A stretch of DNA of 64,000 bases from Spinellus fusiger. Taxonomy: Eukaryota; Mucoromycota; Mucoromycetes; Mucorales; Phycomycetaceae. The stretch's first letter is position 1, and each line of letters starts with the position of its first letter. Location of the stretch: positions 186,001 to 250,000 of the forward strand of contig JALLLS010000044.1 of the NCBI GenBank assembly GCA_025094145.1, given 5' to 3'. Below the pieces are notes generated by a model. It did no database searches. It saw only the letters and a program-made list of their open reading frames with translations, and had not been told where the DNA came from. Position numbers and translations under genes: made by a program. Below are positions 48,601-60,584 of this stretch, piece after piece.

Positions 48601-51050
48601 TAGAAAGAGTAAAGGCAAGATAAAAGAAGGCATAGACCGCTATCAATAGCAAGATCAGGCAGGTTCACAAGATGTAGGAATCACCGAAGATCCAGTCACC
48701 ATAGATCATGGATATCCACTTGCCCCCCTCCCCCCTCCAAAAAAAAAAGACATACTCATACTGATAGTACATGGCAAATTGAAGCAAGAACTTGAGAATC
48801 AGCTATGGATGGAATCAAAGAAACTAAACAATACATCCACCGAGAAGAATTATGAATAGACTGAAGATTGGTCTATTGAATGCTTGTGGAATCAGGCCCA
48901 AACTGGTGAACGTTCTGAATGTGTGTGTGCAGAATGATATTGATATACTTTTAGTGACAGAGACTTTCCTGACCAAAGACATGCAAATGTTGAGGTGCCC
49001 CTGGATACAAATACACAACCATGCTACAGCCCATGGTGATGCTGGACGAGGTTTTGATGGAGTTTTGTTCTTTATTCGCTCTGACTTTCCTTACCATGTC
49101 TATTTTTTTAATTTTATTTTATTACTAATCACTTATCTTTTTGTGGTCCCATGTGAAGTTGACTTATAGACACAGCTAGGCCTTCCAACTAAAGATCATG
49201 GCATAAACGACAAGCATAAGACATTTGAAGGCTGTATCTGTTGTCAGTTGGCTAGTATAACTGACCTGTTCCTGTCAAGAAATTAAACTAATTCCAAAGT
49301 GCATTTTCATATTAGGGACAATGTGACACTGGGTCTGAAATATCATCTGCATGAGCTATCTTTTCAGCTGGTGCTCATACCACCACTCATGACACAGAAA
49401 TAAATGTCTACTATCAAGAAATCTACGTTGATTTTCTAAACATTAACGCTGCATACTATAGTGTGGGTGGAATATGTCATATAGGAGTCACTGGTACATT
49501 CTGTGTCCCAGTCATTGATCTTGCTACTACATAATGTATTGGTGGATAATGTGGTGAATATACTTCTGAAAGATAGGGTATCCTGAGATATATCATATGA
49601 ACGAAGAGTTCTATAGATTAGTAATTCTTCCCCTATCTCTTTATTCTATTTTCATTGATACTCTTCTACGTTTCTTGAGGTTTGCTTTGGCATCTCCAAT
49701 ACTGGTTGGTATGCACCCACCTACCATGGGACGGTCCATTCATCTCCTTGCACAAAATTACTTCTCTTTTGCTTCCCCACAGGCAACTGTTTATGCATTG
49801 CTTGACGAGTTACATAATTCCCTTTACAGTCGTCTTTCTACTTTTACAGTCTCAGATGACTCTTCTGAGCTGTCAGATGCTTCTTATAGTCAGGCTAATG
49901 TCACTGTTACCTATGCTCCTATGCATAGTTTGTTGTATGCTAATGATGTGGTTCTTGTGGTCTGCCCAGAAGATATACATAGAATTTTAGCTCTTGCTGA
50001 AGTTCACTCGACCCTCCTTGGTTACAAATGGAGTCCCCCCCAAATGTGAAGTACTCAATGCCCCGGCCAATGTGCCGTTTTATCTCTATGGCAACGAGCT
50101 TCCAACCTGTGATACTTTCAAGTACCTTGGTATCCCCCCCTTTTTTTATGTTAAGACGTTGACCAAGATGCACTTCTCTCTCTTACACTCACTAATTAAA
50201 GTGACGGCAGTAATGCAAAAATCTGAGAGGAATAAGGGTAAATATGTATGGCTTTGGTATTACAGCCGCTCTAAGGGCGTATACAATTTTTGTTTGGCCT
50301 ATTCTTGAGTATGGGGATGGCCATTTTTAATACCAATAGACCAGACATCTGCCCACTACACATCTGTCAGTCTGCTTGTATGAGACATTGTTTCTTCAGA
50401 CCAGCTACTGCATGGTTTGGAACAATCCACGTTTCCCAATGAACTATCTTTTATAATATTTACTCTAGTAAAATGATCAAAGCATTGAGTAGAGTCACTC
50501 TCCCCATAAGGGTCTATTAAAAGTAGCCAATCTCAAATGTTTTCAGAGTGAAATGACTAGTCTAGTGTGTGGTAAGTATTCTTTGATAATAGTAGCCTGT
50601 GGAATCTAAAGACCTATATGATATCCAATTTTCTCTACTATCATGCATGTACAAAGAGAGATACCGTCTAATAACATATAGATGTTTAGCTACTACTAAC
50701 ATGTGCAGTTCCTTACCATAAAGAATAAAGACTTCTCCTATCTCTCCTCCATTACCCCTTCTTAACTCTTTTAGCAATACCGGATGCTGCAAGTGTAGCT
50801 GCTACATTTATTTTCATGATTGCCCGGTTTTTAAATATCTTTTGTTGAGTTTTGGATCACCAAAGAGTGAGAATCTTCTTTTCAGTGTTCTGTTTTTCTC
50901 GCTGACTTTATGGCCTTTCTGAATGTCTATTTCTGCATAGCTTTGTTTCCTGATTCGAAGTTTTATGTATTTCTTTTTTTCTTTTTAAACATACAGGTTT
51001 CTTGGAGTTTTGAAGGGTTTATATTGTTTTCATCTAAGCCAGTCTCTCCA
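48600..51050 (+). mobile_element. Decayed LINE, copy 2 of the 53-57.6 kb family
   Basis: From about 48650 the sequence follows the 3' part of ORF1 of the LINE at 53 kb. From 48836 it is nearly identical to that copy through the ORF1/ORF2 junction and about 240 nt of the endonuclease. It then jumps by deletions and carries many substitutions and indels. The YADD region is altered (YANDVVLV at about 49937) and the C-terminal part is broken. The 3' flank resembles 57630-57800. It is not coding-competent. Confidence 0.8.
48852..50300 (+). pseudogene. Broken LINE ORF2 (endonuclease-reverse transcriptase) of copy 2
   Basis: Endonuclease start MNRLKIGLLNACGIRPKL is intact to about 49100, then deleted. 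RT-palm fragments at 49597-50049 (SIFIDTLLRFLRFA) and 49994-50308 (PFYLYGNELPTCDTFKYLG) lie in different frames. Confidence 0.8.
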
Positions 51051-51472
51051 TGAGTGTTGATATTTCTCTTTGAGTTTTGTTCCCCAGTTCCTTGGAATGA
51101 TAAAAAGATCAAAGATCAGCTTTTTGTTATAAACATCAATAAAGACTCTGACCTTTTAAAAAGTCATAAACTAACAGAAAATGTATTTTAGTTTATACTC
51201 AATAACCAATAGGTTATAATTTACAAAAGGTCTCCATGATATGATATGATATGATCATGCCAATGCCTGAGATACTATTCAATGTAGTTTTCATAATAGG
51301 CCTTCCAAAACTATGTTTGGCTTTTTTTTTTTCAAGGTATTATCCGATCTTCCCATCCAAGGCGCTGGATCCATGAGAATAGTGCTAAACAGACTGTACT
51401 ACTATTATCGATCATTGTTTCACAGATCTGATCTTTTAACTATAGGTATATAGTTTGCATATAATTATTATA
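51051..51472. other. Spacer between LINE copy 2 and the intact Tc1
   Basis: No gene seen. Confidence 0.5.
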
Positions 51473-52823
51473 TACAGTGTTACATCAAAAAACTAAAATA
51501 TTTTTCATTTTCCGACTCTAATTTTGCTATAAAAAAAAAAGTTTTTTTTTACACATTCCTCATTTCTTCTTTTTCCGCTATCATATTTATCATGTCTAAC
51601 ACCACCGAACAAACCACCAAGCCTCTTGGAAACAGAAAGAGAAATATTGACGACTTTACTCGTAAACTCATTGTACACGAGGCCACCGTAAATGGCACCA
51701 GACAGACAGACATTGTAGCTATGTTTGGTGTCAGTCAGCCCGCTGTCAGCCTCATCATGAAGAGGTACAAGGAAACTGGCTGTTTCAAGGCAGGCAAGAG
51801 CTCTGGACGCAGGTTTGTCTTGAAGGAGAGAGACGAGGTGGCAAGGGACCCTTTCCAGAGCATGAAGGAGCTCCACCAGGGAATGGCCACCAAAGTGTCC
51901 ATGAGCACTTTTGAAAGAATGATGAAGAAGATTGGCCTGTCTTCTTGCAGGGTGATTAGAAAGCCTGCTCTCACCAACAATCACAAGAAGCTGAGGCTTG
52001 CTTGGGCCAGAGCCCACCTTCACTGGACCGAGGAAGACTGGAGAACGGTCATCTGGTCCGATGAATCAAAGTTCCAGTTGATGAGCAACAACAACCGCAA
52101 CAGGGTGGTCCGTGGGAAGAATGAGGGGCTTCTCCCAAAAGATTTGAAGCCAACGATGAAGTTTGGTGGTGGCAGTGTGATGGTCTGGGGTTCCTTTTCT
52201 GGTGAAAGTGTTGGTAGACTTGCTGTGGTGGAGGGATCCATCAATAGTGCCAAATACACCAGTATTTTAGAAACGGCCTATTACCCCGAGCTGGCTCGTC
52301 TTAAGGCACTGAATCCAGTGGTAGGCTATGTTCTTCAAGAGGACAATGCTAGGTGCCATACTAGTAAGGAGACTAGGAAATGGAAGGATGAGTGGGGCAT
52401 AGTCACTATGGAGGGGTGGCCCTCTCAAAGCCCTGACCTGGACCCAATTGAGCATCTTTGGGAGGAGCTCGACAGAGCAGTCAGAAAGAAGATGACCCCA
52501 AGGAGCACCCTCCAGGATCTGAAGGCTCTTCTGGTGCAAAAGTGGGAAAAAATACCCAAGACTGTCACCAACGCCCTCATTAACAGCATGCATCGGAGAT
52601 GTAGGGCTGTTATTAAGGCCAAGGGTGGAAACACCAAATACTAAGGGTTTCCACCTAATAAATCTGTATATATTATCTTGATGACCTTCTTTATACTTTA
52701 TCCAATTTTCAAGTCTCTACTGTGTGTTTAATGTGTGTTTTTATGACAAAGAATGAGTATTTCCATAAACAAGAATCATATCGGAATGTAAAAAATATTT
52801 TAGTTTTTTGATGTGACACTGTA
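51473..52823 (+). mobile_element. Apparently intact Tc1/mariner element
   Basis: 1347-bp element (51475-52821) flanked by TA on both sides (51473-51474 and 52822-52823), the standard Tc1 target duplication. Terminal inverted repeats begin CAGTGT(T/C)ACATCAAAAAAC and match for about 30 bp with one mismatch. One full-length transposase frame lies between them. It is the only element in the window with matched ends, target duplication and an open gene, so recent insertion is likely. Confidence 0.92.
51592..52644 (+). CDS. Tc1-like DDE transposase
   Basis: Single frame, 350 aa, normal length. The N-terminal helix-turn-helix recognition region includes RQTDIVAMFGVSQPAVSLIM. The catalytic triad is Asp in WSDESKF, Asp in LQEDNARCH and Glu in DLDPIEHLW. 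Counted by hand there are 35 residues between the second Asp and the Glu, one more than the classical Tc1 DD34E spacing, because of an extra Gly before WPSQSPDL. The protein cuts at the terminal repeats and inserts at TA. Nothing disabling is visible. Confidence 0.93.
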   Translation: MSNTTEQTTKPLGNRKRNIDDFTRKLIVHEATVNGTRQTDIVAMFGVSQPAVSLIMKRYKETGCFKAGKSSGRRFVLKERDEVARDPFQSMKELHQGMATKVSMSTFERMMKKIGLSSCRVIRKPALTNNHKKLRLAWARAHLHWTEEDWRTVIWSDESKFQLMSNNNRNRVVRGKNEGLLPKDLKPTMKFGGGSVMVWGSFSGESVGRLAVVEGSINSAKYTSILETAYYPELARLKALNPVVGYVLQEDNARCHTSKETRKWKDEWGIVTMEGWPSQSPDLDPIEHLWEELDRAVRKKMTPRSTLQDLKALLVQKWEKIPKTVTNALINSMHRRCRAVIKAKGGNTKY

Positions 52824-53098
52824 CTTCTTGGAAGAGCTCTTTCGCGTAATAAATATTACCCCAAAGAGTTATAATAAAATCTACAGCAAACATTACAATC
52901 ACCCATCCGTCAACACCAACACCCCCCGCCACCTATATCACACTGGATCCATTAACCACGGACCCCACCTCAGCACCACCCGCCAAACCCTTCGAGTTTG
53001 GCCTTACCGACGTCCCCACCACCTACGACGTCCCTAAAAGCAGAAAAGAAAAACTGCTTGCCAAACGCACCCGAGCAAGAACCAACGAGGAGAACAAA

Positions 53099-54043
53099 AT
53101 GTCCGAGGTGGAAAAGGCCGACACCCACGCCCAACAAATGCTGCAGATGATGGCGGCAATCCAAAAACAGATGGAGATCTTTGGACTCCGTATCCAGGAA
53201 TTGGAGGCCCAATTGAAGGCCAAGGATGCAATGATTGCATCCCTCCAGGCTCAGGCCACTACCAGCACCACCAACACCACCACCACTGCCACCCCTGCCA
53301 CCCCTGCCAAGCAGGACAACTCGACTGCTGCTTCAAAGCATGCCCCAACCTCCACACCCACACCCACACCCACCACCTACGCCAGCATGGCAAAGAAGAA
53401 CCCCCAGGCCAAGAAGCCTACAAAGGCCAAAGCAGTGCTTAAGGCACAAGCAGTACGTGCCTTGCAGGAGCCCACTGGACCCTCAGTGTACGAATTCGTA
53501 TACGTCCCTTGCCGCCGATACCTTAAGTACGGCCAGGTCCGCAAGATGTTGGGATCGTTGAAGATCCAACAGTCACGGATCATTGACATCCACTTCCCGG
53601 CAAGGGGAACAGTTGCGCTGCTGGTCCACAGCAGCTACAAGAAGGAACTCGAGGAGCACCTCGAGAAGCTTAAGATCAGTCCAGTGAAGGACTTCAACCC
53701 TGTGTCCGCTGCAGTCATTGCAGACCCAAAGCTCCAAGGGGAAACCAACAGTACCAAGGCTGCAAAGGCCCAGGAACTCTTTGACCAGAGAGTGTCAAAC
53801 ACCTGTCTTCGTTCCCCCACCCACTTAGGGTACAGCATTGCTCGCCACTTTGGCTCTGGTAATGCCACTCCCCGCCTCTCTGCCACTGCCTTTGAGAAGC
53901 TCTTGGCGGATCTCAAGGCCAAGACCCCAGTTGCCAGCCGCCCCGCCACCCTTGAAGAAGAGGCCATCCAGGCATTTGGATCAGGCTCAGCTATGGAAGA
54001 AGATGAGGGAGACGCCCAAAACATCCACCGAGAAGAATTATGA
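53099..54043 (+). CDS. LINE ORF1 protein (nucleic-acid-binding)
   Basis: Frame of 314 aa from ATG 53099; the same frame is open without ATG back to about 52853 and looks coding (Pro/Thr-rich, then a basic KSRKEKLLAKRTRAR), so the true start may lie further left. A coiled coil (MLQMMAAIQKQMEIFGLRIQ) is followed by a Thr/Pro-rich linker and a globular part: VPCRRYLKYGQVRKMLGSLK and FPARGTVALLVHSSYKKELE, resembling the RNA-binding fold of LINE ORF1 proteins. The stop TGA overlaps the ORF2 start as ATGA. Confidence 0.82.
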   Translation: MSEVEKADTHAQQMLQMMAAIQKQMEIFGLRIQELEAQLKAKDAMIASLQAQATTSTTNTTTTATPATPAKQDNSTAASKHAPTSTPTPTPTTYASMAKKNPQAKKPTKAKAVLKAQAVRALQEPTGPSVYEFVYVPCRRYLKYGQVRKMLGSLKIQQSRIIDIHFPARGTVALLVHSSYKKELEEHLEKLKISPVKDFNPVSAAVIADPKLQGETNSTKAAKAQELFDQRVSNTCLRSPTHLGYSIARHFGSGNATPRLSATAFEKLLADLKAKTPVASRPATLEEEAIQAFGSGSAMEEDEGDAQNIHREEL

Positions 54044-57000
54044 ATAGACTGAAGATTGGTCTATTGAATGCTTGTGGAATCAGGCCCAAACTGGTGAACG
54101 TTCTGAATGTGTGTGTGCAGAATGATATTGATATACTTTTAGTGACAGAGACTTTCCTGACCAAAGACATGCAAATGTTGAGGTGCCCCTGGATACAAAT
54201 ACACAACTATGCTACAGCCCATGGTGATGCTGGACGAGGTTTTGATGGAGTTTCGTTCTTTATTCGTCCTGACTTTCCTTACCATGTACATTCCTTACCA
54301 ATTACTAATCCTTTTGTGGTCTCCTGTAGGATTGGCCCATATACACTCCATAGTCTGTACCTACCTCCGAGGCTGTCGTCTAGTGAGGCTGCGGAAAGGT
54401 TGAATTCACTACCCATAGACGACTTCACACTCGTCCTTGGTGACCTGAATACACGTTTAGGCCGCCTGACTGGAGATCATGGCATAAACGACAGACATGT
54501 GGGATTTGAAGACTGGATCTGCCGTCAGGATCTAACCTTGTGGAACTCAGAGTTGGCATTTGGCTTGCCTACATATGAGCGAATTCTAGCAGATGGTCGT
54601 CGGTTTGCTAGCATTATTGACCTGTTCCTGTCAAGAAGCTACAACTTCTCCGAAGTGTGCTTGCACATTAGGGACGATCTGACGTTAGGTTCAGACCACC
54701 ACTTGTGTGAGCTGTCCTTTCAGCCGGTGCTCATGCCACCGCTCATGACAGAAACAGCTGTCCGTCGCCTCTGGAGACTGCAACGTTTAAACAAACAAAC
54801 AGTCTGTGACCAGTACAAGCGATGTTTTGCAGAGAACACAGGTGAACTGCAAAGAGAGATCCAAAAAATATTGGAAGACAAAACCCCGTTGTGCTCTGTT
54901 AAGATGGAGGACTTTGCTGAGAGACTCAATGAGTCAATCTACAAGGCCCTGGATGATACGTAGGGCGCGCACAATCCCATCCAAAAGCTTGGAAAAGCTA
55001 CTGGAATGCTGATCTACAACAGTTAGCTGACCGTCGTCAAGAACTTTATCGTTTTAGACGACGGGTAGGCAATGATATTGAACGCATTGAAGCCCACCGC
55101 TTGTATGAGGAAGCGTGTTTAGCTTTGAAAAAGGCTATAAGGCAAGCACAACGACAAACCTGGCATGTATTTTGTGATAAAGTCCGTAAGGGCTTAACAG
55201 AGATGACAAGTGCTGTGAAAGGAATGAGGCTGCGGAGACGTTCGCCAATTTCCCTGTCATCTCCAGAGGGCCCTCGGCATGCTGCCAATCGCATGATTGA
55301 CCACCTAGAGAGAGTGTTTGGCGGATCTACGGAAAGACAGGAGCGTCAGGAGTTTACTCTCCAAGACAATCCAGTCCCATGGGACGTAGACTTTATTCAC
55401 TCTGCTATTCGAAAGATGCCAAATCGAAAAGCACCAGGCATTGATCATATTAGAGCAGAAATGCTCAAACCCCTAGTTCGAGTGCTAGTGCCTCTGTTAC
55501 ATCAGATCTTCACATTGTGTTGGAGATGGTCGTGGACGCCTGTGGCCTGGAGAACAGCACAGGTGGTACCTATTTACAAAAACAAAGGAGAGCAGGATGA
55601 CCCTAGTAACTATCGGCCTATTAGCTTGACATCGGTGTTTCGTAAGCTCTTAGAAAGATGTATAGCTGGGGAGCTCCTTTCGACCATGCCTGCATTGGAC
55701 ATGGCTCAAGGTGGATTTCGCGCTCGTCGTGGAACTCTAGACCAGGCCCTCTGTCTCCACGAACTTATGGGGTTGTACGCTGCCCAAGGATCAGGAGAGC
55801 AAGATCCAAAACCTCCAGTCGTCGTCTTCCTAGATATTAAAGCTGCATATGATAGTGTGGAACGCTCTGTCATATGGGAGTCGCTGATGCCCTTCGTGTC
55901 TCAGCCGTTGCTCTTGCTACTACAGAATTTGTTTGATGACATTGTGGTGAATGTGATTCTGAAAAATGTAGCATCCCGGGACATTGCACCTAAACGAGGA
56001 GTCTTACAGGGTAGTATTCTTTCTCCATTTCTTTATTCTATTTTCATTGATACTCTTCCACGTTTCTTGAGGTTTGCTTCGGTATCCCCAATACTGGTTG
56101 GTATGCACCCACCTACCATGGGACGGTCCATTAATCTCTGTGCTCGAAATCCTTTCTCTTTTGCTTCCCCACAGGCAACTGTTCACGCATTGCTTGACGA
56201 GTTACAGAATTCCCTTCACAATCCTTTTCCTACTTCTACAGTTTCGGATGACTCTTCTGAGTTGTCAGATTCCTCTTACAGTCCGTCTCATGTCACTGTT
56301 ACTTGGGCTCCTGTGAATTGTTTGTTGTATGCTGATGATGTGGCTCTTATGGGCTGCCCAGAAGATATACATCGAATGCTGGCACTTGCCGAAATTCACT
56401 CGACCCTCCTTGGTTACAAATGGAGTCCCTCCAAATGTGAAGTACTCAATGCCCCGGCCAATGTGCCGTTTTACCTCTATGGCAACGAGCTTCCAACCTG
56501 TGATACTTTCAAGTACCTTGGTATCCCCTTTTCACGTCAAGGTATTAACCAAGACGCACTTTTCTCACACTCACAAGTCAAGGCAATTGCAGTAATGCAA
56601 AAGCTGAGAGGAATGGGTGTAAACATGTATGGCTTTGGGATTACAGCAGCCCTAAGAGCGTATACTGTTTTTGTTCGGCCTATCCTTGAGTATGGGTTGG
56701 CTATTTGTAATGTCAATAGACTAGGCATCCGCCCGCTACAAATCTGTCAGTCTGCTTGTCTGAGACTTTGTCTTGCTAGATCTGCTACTGCTAGGTTTGG
56801 AACGATCCAGGTTGCCCAATTAGCTGCCCTCCCTAACATATACTCTCGTTTTCTTTATCTGCAAGCCAAATTTGTTGAGCGCGCAGCTACCCTTCCTGAA
56901 GACACCCTCCTCTGGTGCCTTGTCCCGCAGCTTGAAGCACCCCAGAGTAAAGCCAGATGGATTAAGCTACGTGGCAATGTACTCTGGCAAAATGCTCAAA

Positions 57001-57632
57001 GAATAGGACGGGCTCACAACCCTCCTAAATATCCATTAAAAGTAGCTTATCTTGAACGTCTTCAAAGTGAAATTACTAGTCTAGTACGTGGCAAGAATCC
57101 GCTGGTGACGGTAGCCCGTGGACTATGTAGACCTGTTTGGGATCCAATTCTTCTACTACCGTGCACGCGCAAAGAAAGACATCGTCTACTAAAATGGAGG
57201 ATTGCTTGGTTACCACCAACACCTTCAGTTCCTTGCCAATGTGGCCACCCATCTGCCAATCGGGACCACTTTCTCACTTGCACATTCGTTGACCATGAAC
57301 GCTCCACGTTCTTGTTCTTCCTAGTTCCTGCACCACCACAAGACATTCATCCAATTGACTATTGTCTAAATCTTCTGCCGCGCACGGTTAAGTCTTTTGT
57401 TAAATGGCGAGACCTTTGGCCCAGTTTGTTAATACTGCTGCAAGCCATTGATCGAGCCACGTCTACTCGAGACTTTAAGGTAGAGCCATCAGCTGGTAGC
57501 CTGCTCATTGAGGCTGCTGATGGGTGTGTTGAGCGGGAACGCCAACGCCGCCATAGAGTGCAAAGACTCCTGCAGCAACAGACGCTGTATCCTCACTTCT
57601 CCTCCGATCTCTCCTCTACCACCCATTCTTAA
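54040..57632 (+). pseudogene. LINE ORF2: AP endonuclease and reverse transcriptase, one frameshift
   Basis: Part one (54040-54963) is an exonuclease-endonuclease-phosphatase domain: LNACGIRPKL, ILLVTETFL, LGDLNTRLG, SDHHLCEL. At about 54955-54965 the frame shifts by one base; the other frame is open from there to 57632 (WKSYWNADLQQLADRR, KMPNRKAPGIDHIRAE, SNYRPISLTSVFRKLLER, FLDIKAAYDSVER, LLYADDVALMG). A C-terminal zinc knuckle CQCGHPSANRDHFLTC follows. The frameshift is the only visible lesion. The translated protein would copy its RNA at a nicked target site. The shift could be mutation, assembly error or, less likely, a programmed site. Confidence 0.88.
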
Positions 57633-58020
57633 CCCGTTTAGCAAAGCCAGAAGCTGCTAGTGTAGTTGCTGTATTTGTGTCCTCAGGATTGTCCGAGTTG
57701 CTCTAAGTATCCCTCGTTGGATTTCGAATCGCCACAGGATGACGGTTATCTTTTTGGTGTCCTGGTTTCCTTGCTGACTTTATGGCCTTTTGGATGTCTA
57801 TTCATAATTCTCATTTTACCATCATTTCTCATTTTTCATTATTTTTCCCTCATCTGAGGTTTTGTATTTCTCGGTCCTTCTGTTTCCCATTCATTTGCAT
57901 TCTTTTTTTCACCTTCGTATTTGAAGTGTTTTAATGTTTATTCTATTTTTTCAAAAGTTCTCATAGGGTGGCTAACATGCCCAATGCGCGAATAGCAATC
58001 AACACCCACAAATAAAAAAA
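57633..58020 (+). other. LINE 3' untranslated region
   Basis: T-rich region shared in part with the 3' flank of copy 2 (50760-50940), ending in AAATAAAAAAAT. Confidence 0.6.
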
Positions 58021-58109
58021 TACTTTGAACTGTACTTCTTGGAGTCATCCTCTTTTAAAATGTTTTGTCTAGTTCCTCCCAAAAATGCTCAATTGAGTTG
58101 AGGTAAGGG

Positions 58110-58735
58110 ATTTGAAAAGGCTACCCCTCCACCGTAACAAGTCTACCAACAATTTCACTAGAGATAGAACCCCATACCATTATCCCACCACCACCAAAAT
58201 TCATCATTGGCTTCACATTCTTTGGGAGAAGACAATTCTTCTTCCTCTGCACCACCCTGTTGCGGTGGTTGTTCGAGATGAGCTGGAACTTCGACTCATC
58301 AGACCAGATGACTGTCTTCCAGTCTTCATCTGTCCAACGAAGGCAGGTCCTAGTCCAAGTAAGCCTCAACTTCTTGTGTTTAATGCTAAGAGAAGGTTTC
58401 TTAACAACTCTGAAAAATAAAGACCAATCTTTTTCATCATTTTCTGAAATGTCCTCATGGATACTTGGGTGACCATTCCCTGATGAAACTCCTTCATGCT
58501 CTGGAAGGAGTCCCTTGATACCTCGCGAGAAACTTCTCTTTCGTCTCTCTACGTCAGAATAGGCTTGCGCCCAGAGCTCTTCCATGATTTGAAACAGCCA
58601 ATTTTCCTGTATTTCTTCACAATAAGGCTGACAGTGGAAATACTGACACCAAACATAACTACAATGTCCACTTGTCTGGTGCCATGTTGGGTGGCCTCCT
58701 GAACAATGAGTTGACGGGTAAAATAATTAATATTC
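58110..58735 (-). pseudogene. Decayed Tc1-like transposase, relative of the intact element
   Basis: On the minus strand from about 58735: FTRQLIVQEATQ, VVMFGVSISTVSLI, then EELW and from 58400 WTDEDWKTVIWSDESKFQLI, MMNFGGGGIMVWGS, to about 58121. Close in sequence to the transposase at 51.6 kb, but with frameshifts and a missing C-terminus including the last catalytic Glu. Confidence 0.8.
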
Positions 58736-58979
58736 TTCTTTCTTGTTTCTAATAATATCGTTGGATTGTTCGTTAGTATTAGAAATAATAGCTGTTATAG
58801 TGAAAATAGAATAAATAGAAAGAAAGAAAGAAAACTTAAAGAAAGAGACCTCGTACGACTTGACCATTCTAAGAGGCAACGGATTTGCCTCCCATAACTA
58901 TCTAAATTTGGAACTTAAAGCATATGAGATAATCATTTGCAGAGAAACATTCATCAAAAATATACATCAGATTGAGTTT

Positions 58980-59654
58980 TGTTTCTACTTTGCAGTACAC
59001 AAGCCAAGTTTATCTGAAGAAAACATGAAGAAGGCTTCGTTGGGCGAAGGAACGGGTCAATTGGACCCCTGAGGACTGGAGACGCGTCGTATGGTCTGAT
59101 GAGTCACGGTTTGAAGTAGAGGGTTACCAGGGAGGGGTCATAGTGATTCTAGATATTTTAGAAAGATACAAGGCTGCTCATATTATACCTATAACCAAAT
59201 GGGGGAAAGGTGGTATAATGATTTGGGTCTTTTGGTATTTATTGATGGCAGTCTAAATCAGGACATATACATCAACATTTTTGCAGAAAACTCTGTGTCA
59301 TGGTTCGTTAAATTGAATGAGAAATATGATAAGGACTTTATATTACAAGAAGATGGGGCTAGCTGTCATACTGGGGCCTATGCCAGATGGTGGAAAGAGA
59401 CACATGTAATTAGGCGTTTTGATTTCTGTCCCGCTCAAAGTTCTGATCTCAACCCCATTGAGTATCTCTGGAGTTGTCTTGATAAGCTTATCAATAACAA
59501 GAGGGCTGGTATCAAAAATATCGATGAGCTCAAGACAGCTATAGAAGAAGCTTGGAAAAATATCTACATCGATCTTGCTGAACGTTTAGTTGGCTCAATG
59601 AAGGATCGCTGCCAGGCAGTTATTGATGCCAAAGGTAGCCCAACAAAATATTAG
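58980..59654 (+). pseudogene. Decayed Tc1-like transposase of a second subfamily
   Basis: Plus strand from about 59030: RWAKERVNWTPEDWRR and WSDESRFEVEGY in broken frames, then open from 59199: LVFIDGSLNQDIYINIF, LQEDGASCHTGAYARWWKE, SSDLNPIEYLWSCLD to the stop at 59652-59654. D and E of the second half are present but the first half is interrupted. Confidence 0.8.
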
Positions 59655-60540
59655 ATAAAAACTTTATATTTATACATTAATATAAACAATATGTTAAAAT
59701 AACTTTGTGTTGAATTTGAGGTCATTAGTATGTGTTTTGAGGTCGTAGCCATTTCATGCATAAAGCATGTTCTTTCTCAGGATTTCAAAAAAAGAATAAT
59801 CGTATACTTTCTAATTTTGTGTGACTGTAGCATAGTAATAATATAGAATATACTACTATTATTATTAAAAGACCATGCCATTTAGAATATAATATATATC
59901 AATACCTAATATCTTTTATCAAACTAAGTTGTTTCTCAAATGTCATAGGTACTGTTATCATGTTCTAGGGTACTCCTTGGAATTATACATAGAAGCCATA
60001 CGCCATGGAGGAGGTAGTGTGAGCTGTGACACATGAGAGAGTAGACTACTATAATTTAAGGCAATGTAAGATCTAAGAGGTTCGTAGGCCTAGAGATAGA
60101 TTGATTACCAACACAGAGATCGTACACAAAAGAGGGAATTGGGGGATGTACTTAGCAAAACTTTCTTTCTGATTACTCAGAAAGGTAGATAACGGAGACC
60201 AAAGAGAGTTAACCGACACTTGTGACAACGAATAAAAGAGAATATGTAACCTACAGTGTTACAGGAACAGACAAGGCGATAGTGATAGAATAGAAAACAA
60301 ATGAAAGAATGGGTATTGCTGTCCGTTTCAATACTTTGAGCGAGCTTAGCCTCTACAATATAATTCAGAAGATAACAGAAAAATTTGATGTTTATTATAA
60401 GTTTCTATCTTATGGTTTATATACACAATGTCTTCAAAATAACGCGAGTCCTTTGAGACTATCTATTTTATACAGGACTTCTCAGCAACTCATTGATAAC
60501 CAAGCCAGCTGATTGGCAGTCTCGCCTATCACTATAATAG
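59655..60540. other. Intergenic AT-rich region
   Basis: No gene recognised. Confidence 0.5.
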
Positions 60541-60584
60541 TATAGTATAGTAATGACTCTTTAGTGGCCCTTACATAATCCCGG

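Larger units (their letters stand above)
52860..58020 (+). mobile_element. Nearly complete LINE (APE-type non-LTR retrotransposon)
   Basis: Contains ORF1, ORF2 with endonuclease and reverse transcriptase, and a 3' region ending in an A-rich tract (about 58012-58020). The left limit is not resolved: ORF1 coding frame is open back to about 52853, just right of the Tc1 element, so the 5' end could be truncated. Architecture is that of fungal Tad-like or related APE LINEs. Confidence 0.85.

Noticed and set aside
52821..52835. Sequence CTGTACTTCTTGGA next to the Tc1 end also occurs at 58028
   Set aside because: Too short (about 14 bp) to show a shared element or target; treated as coincidence unless longer homology is found.
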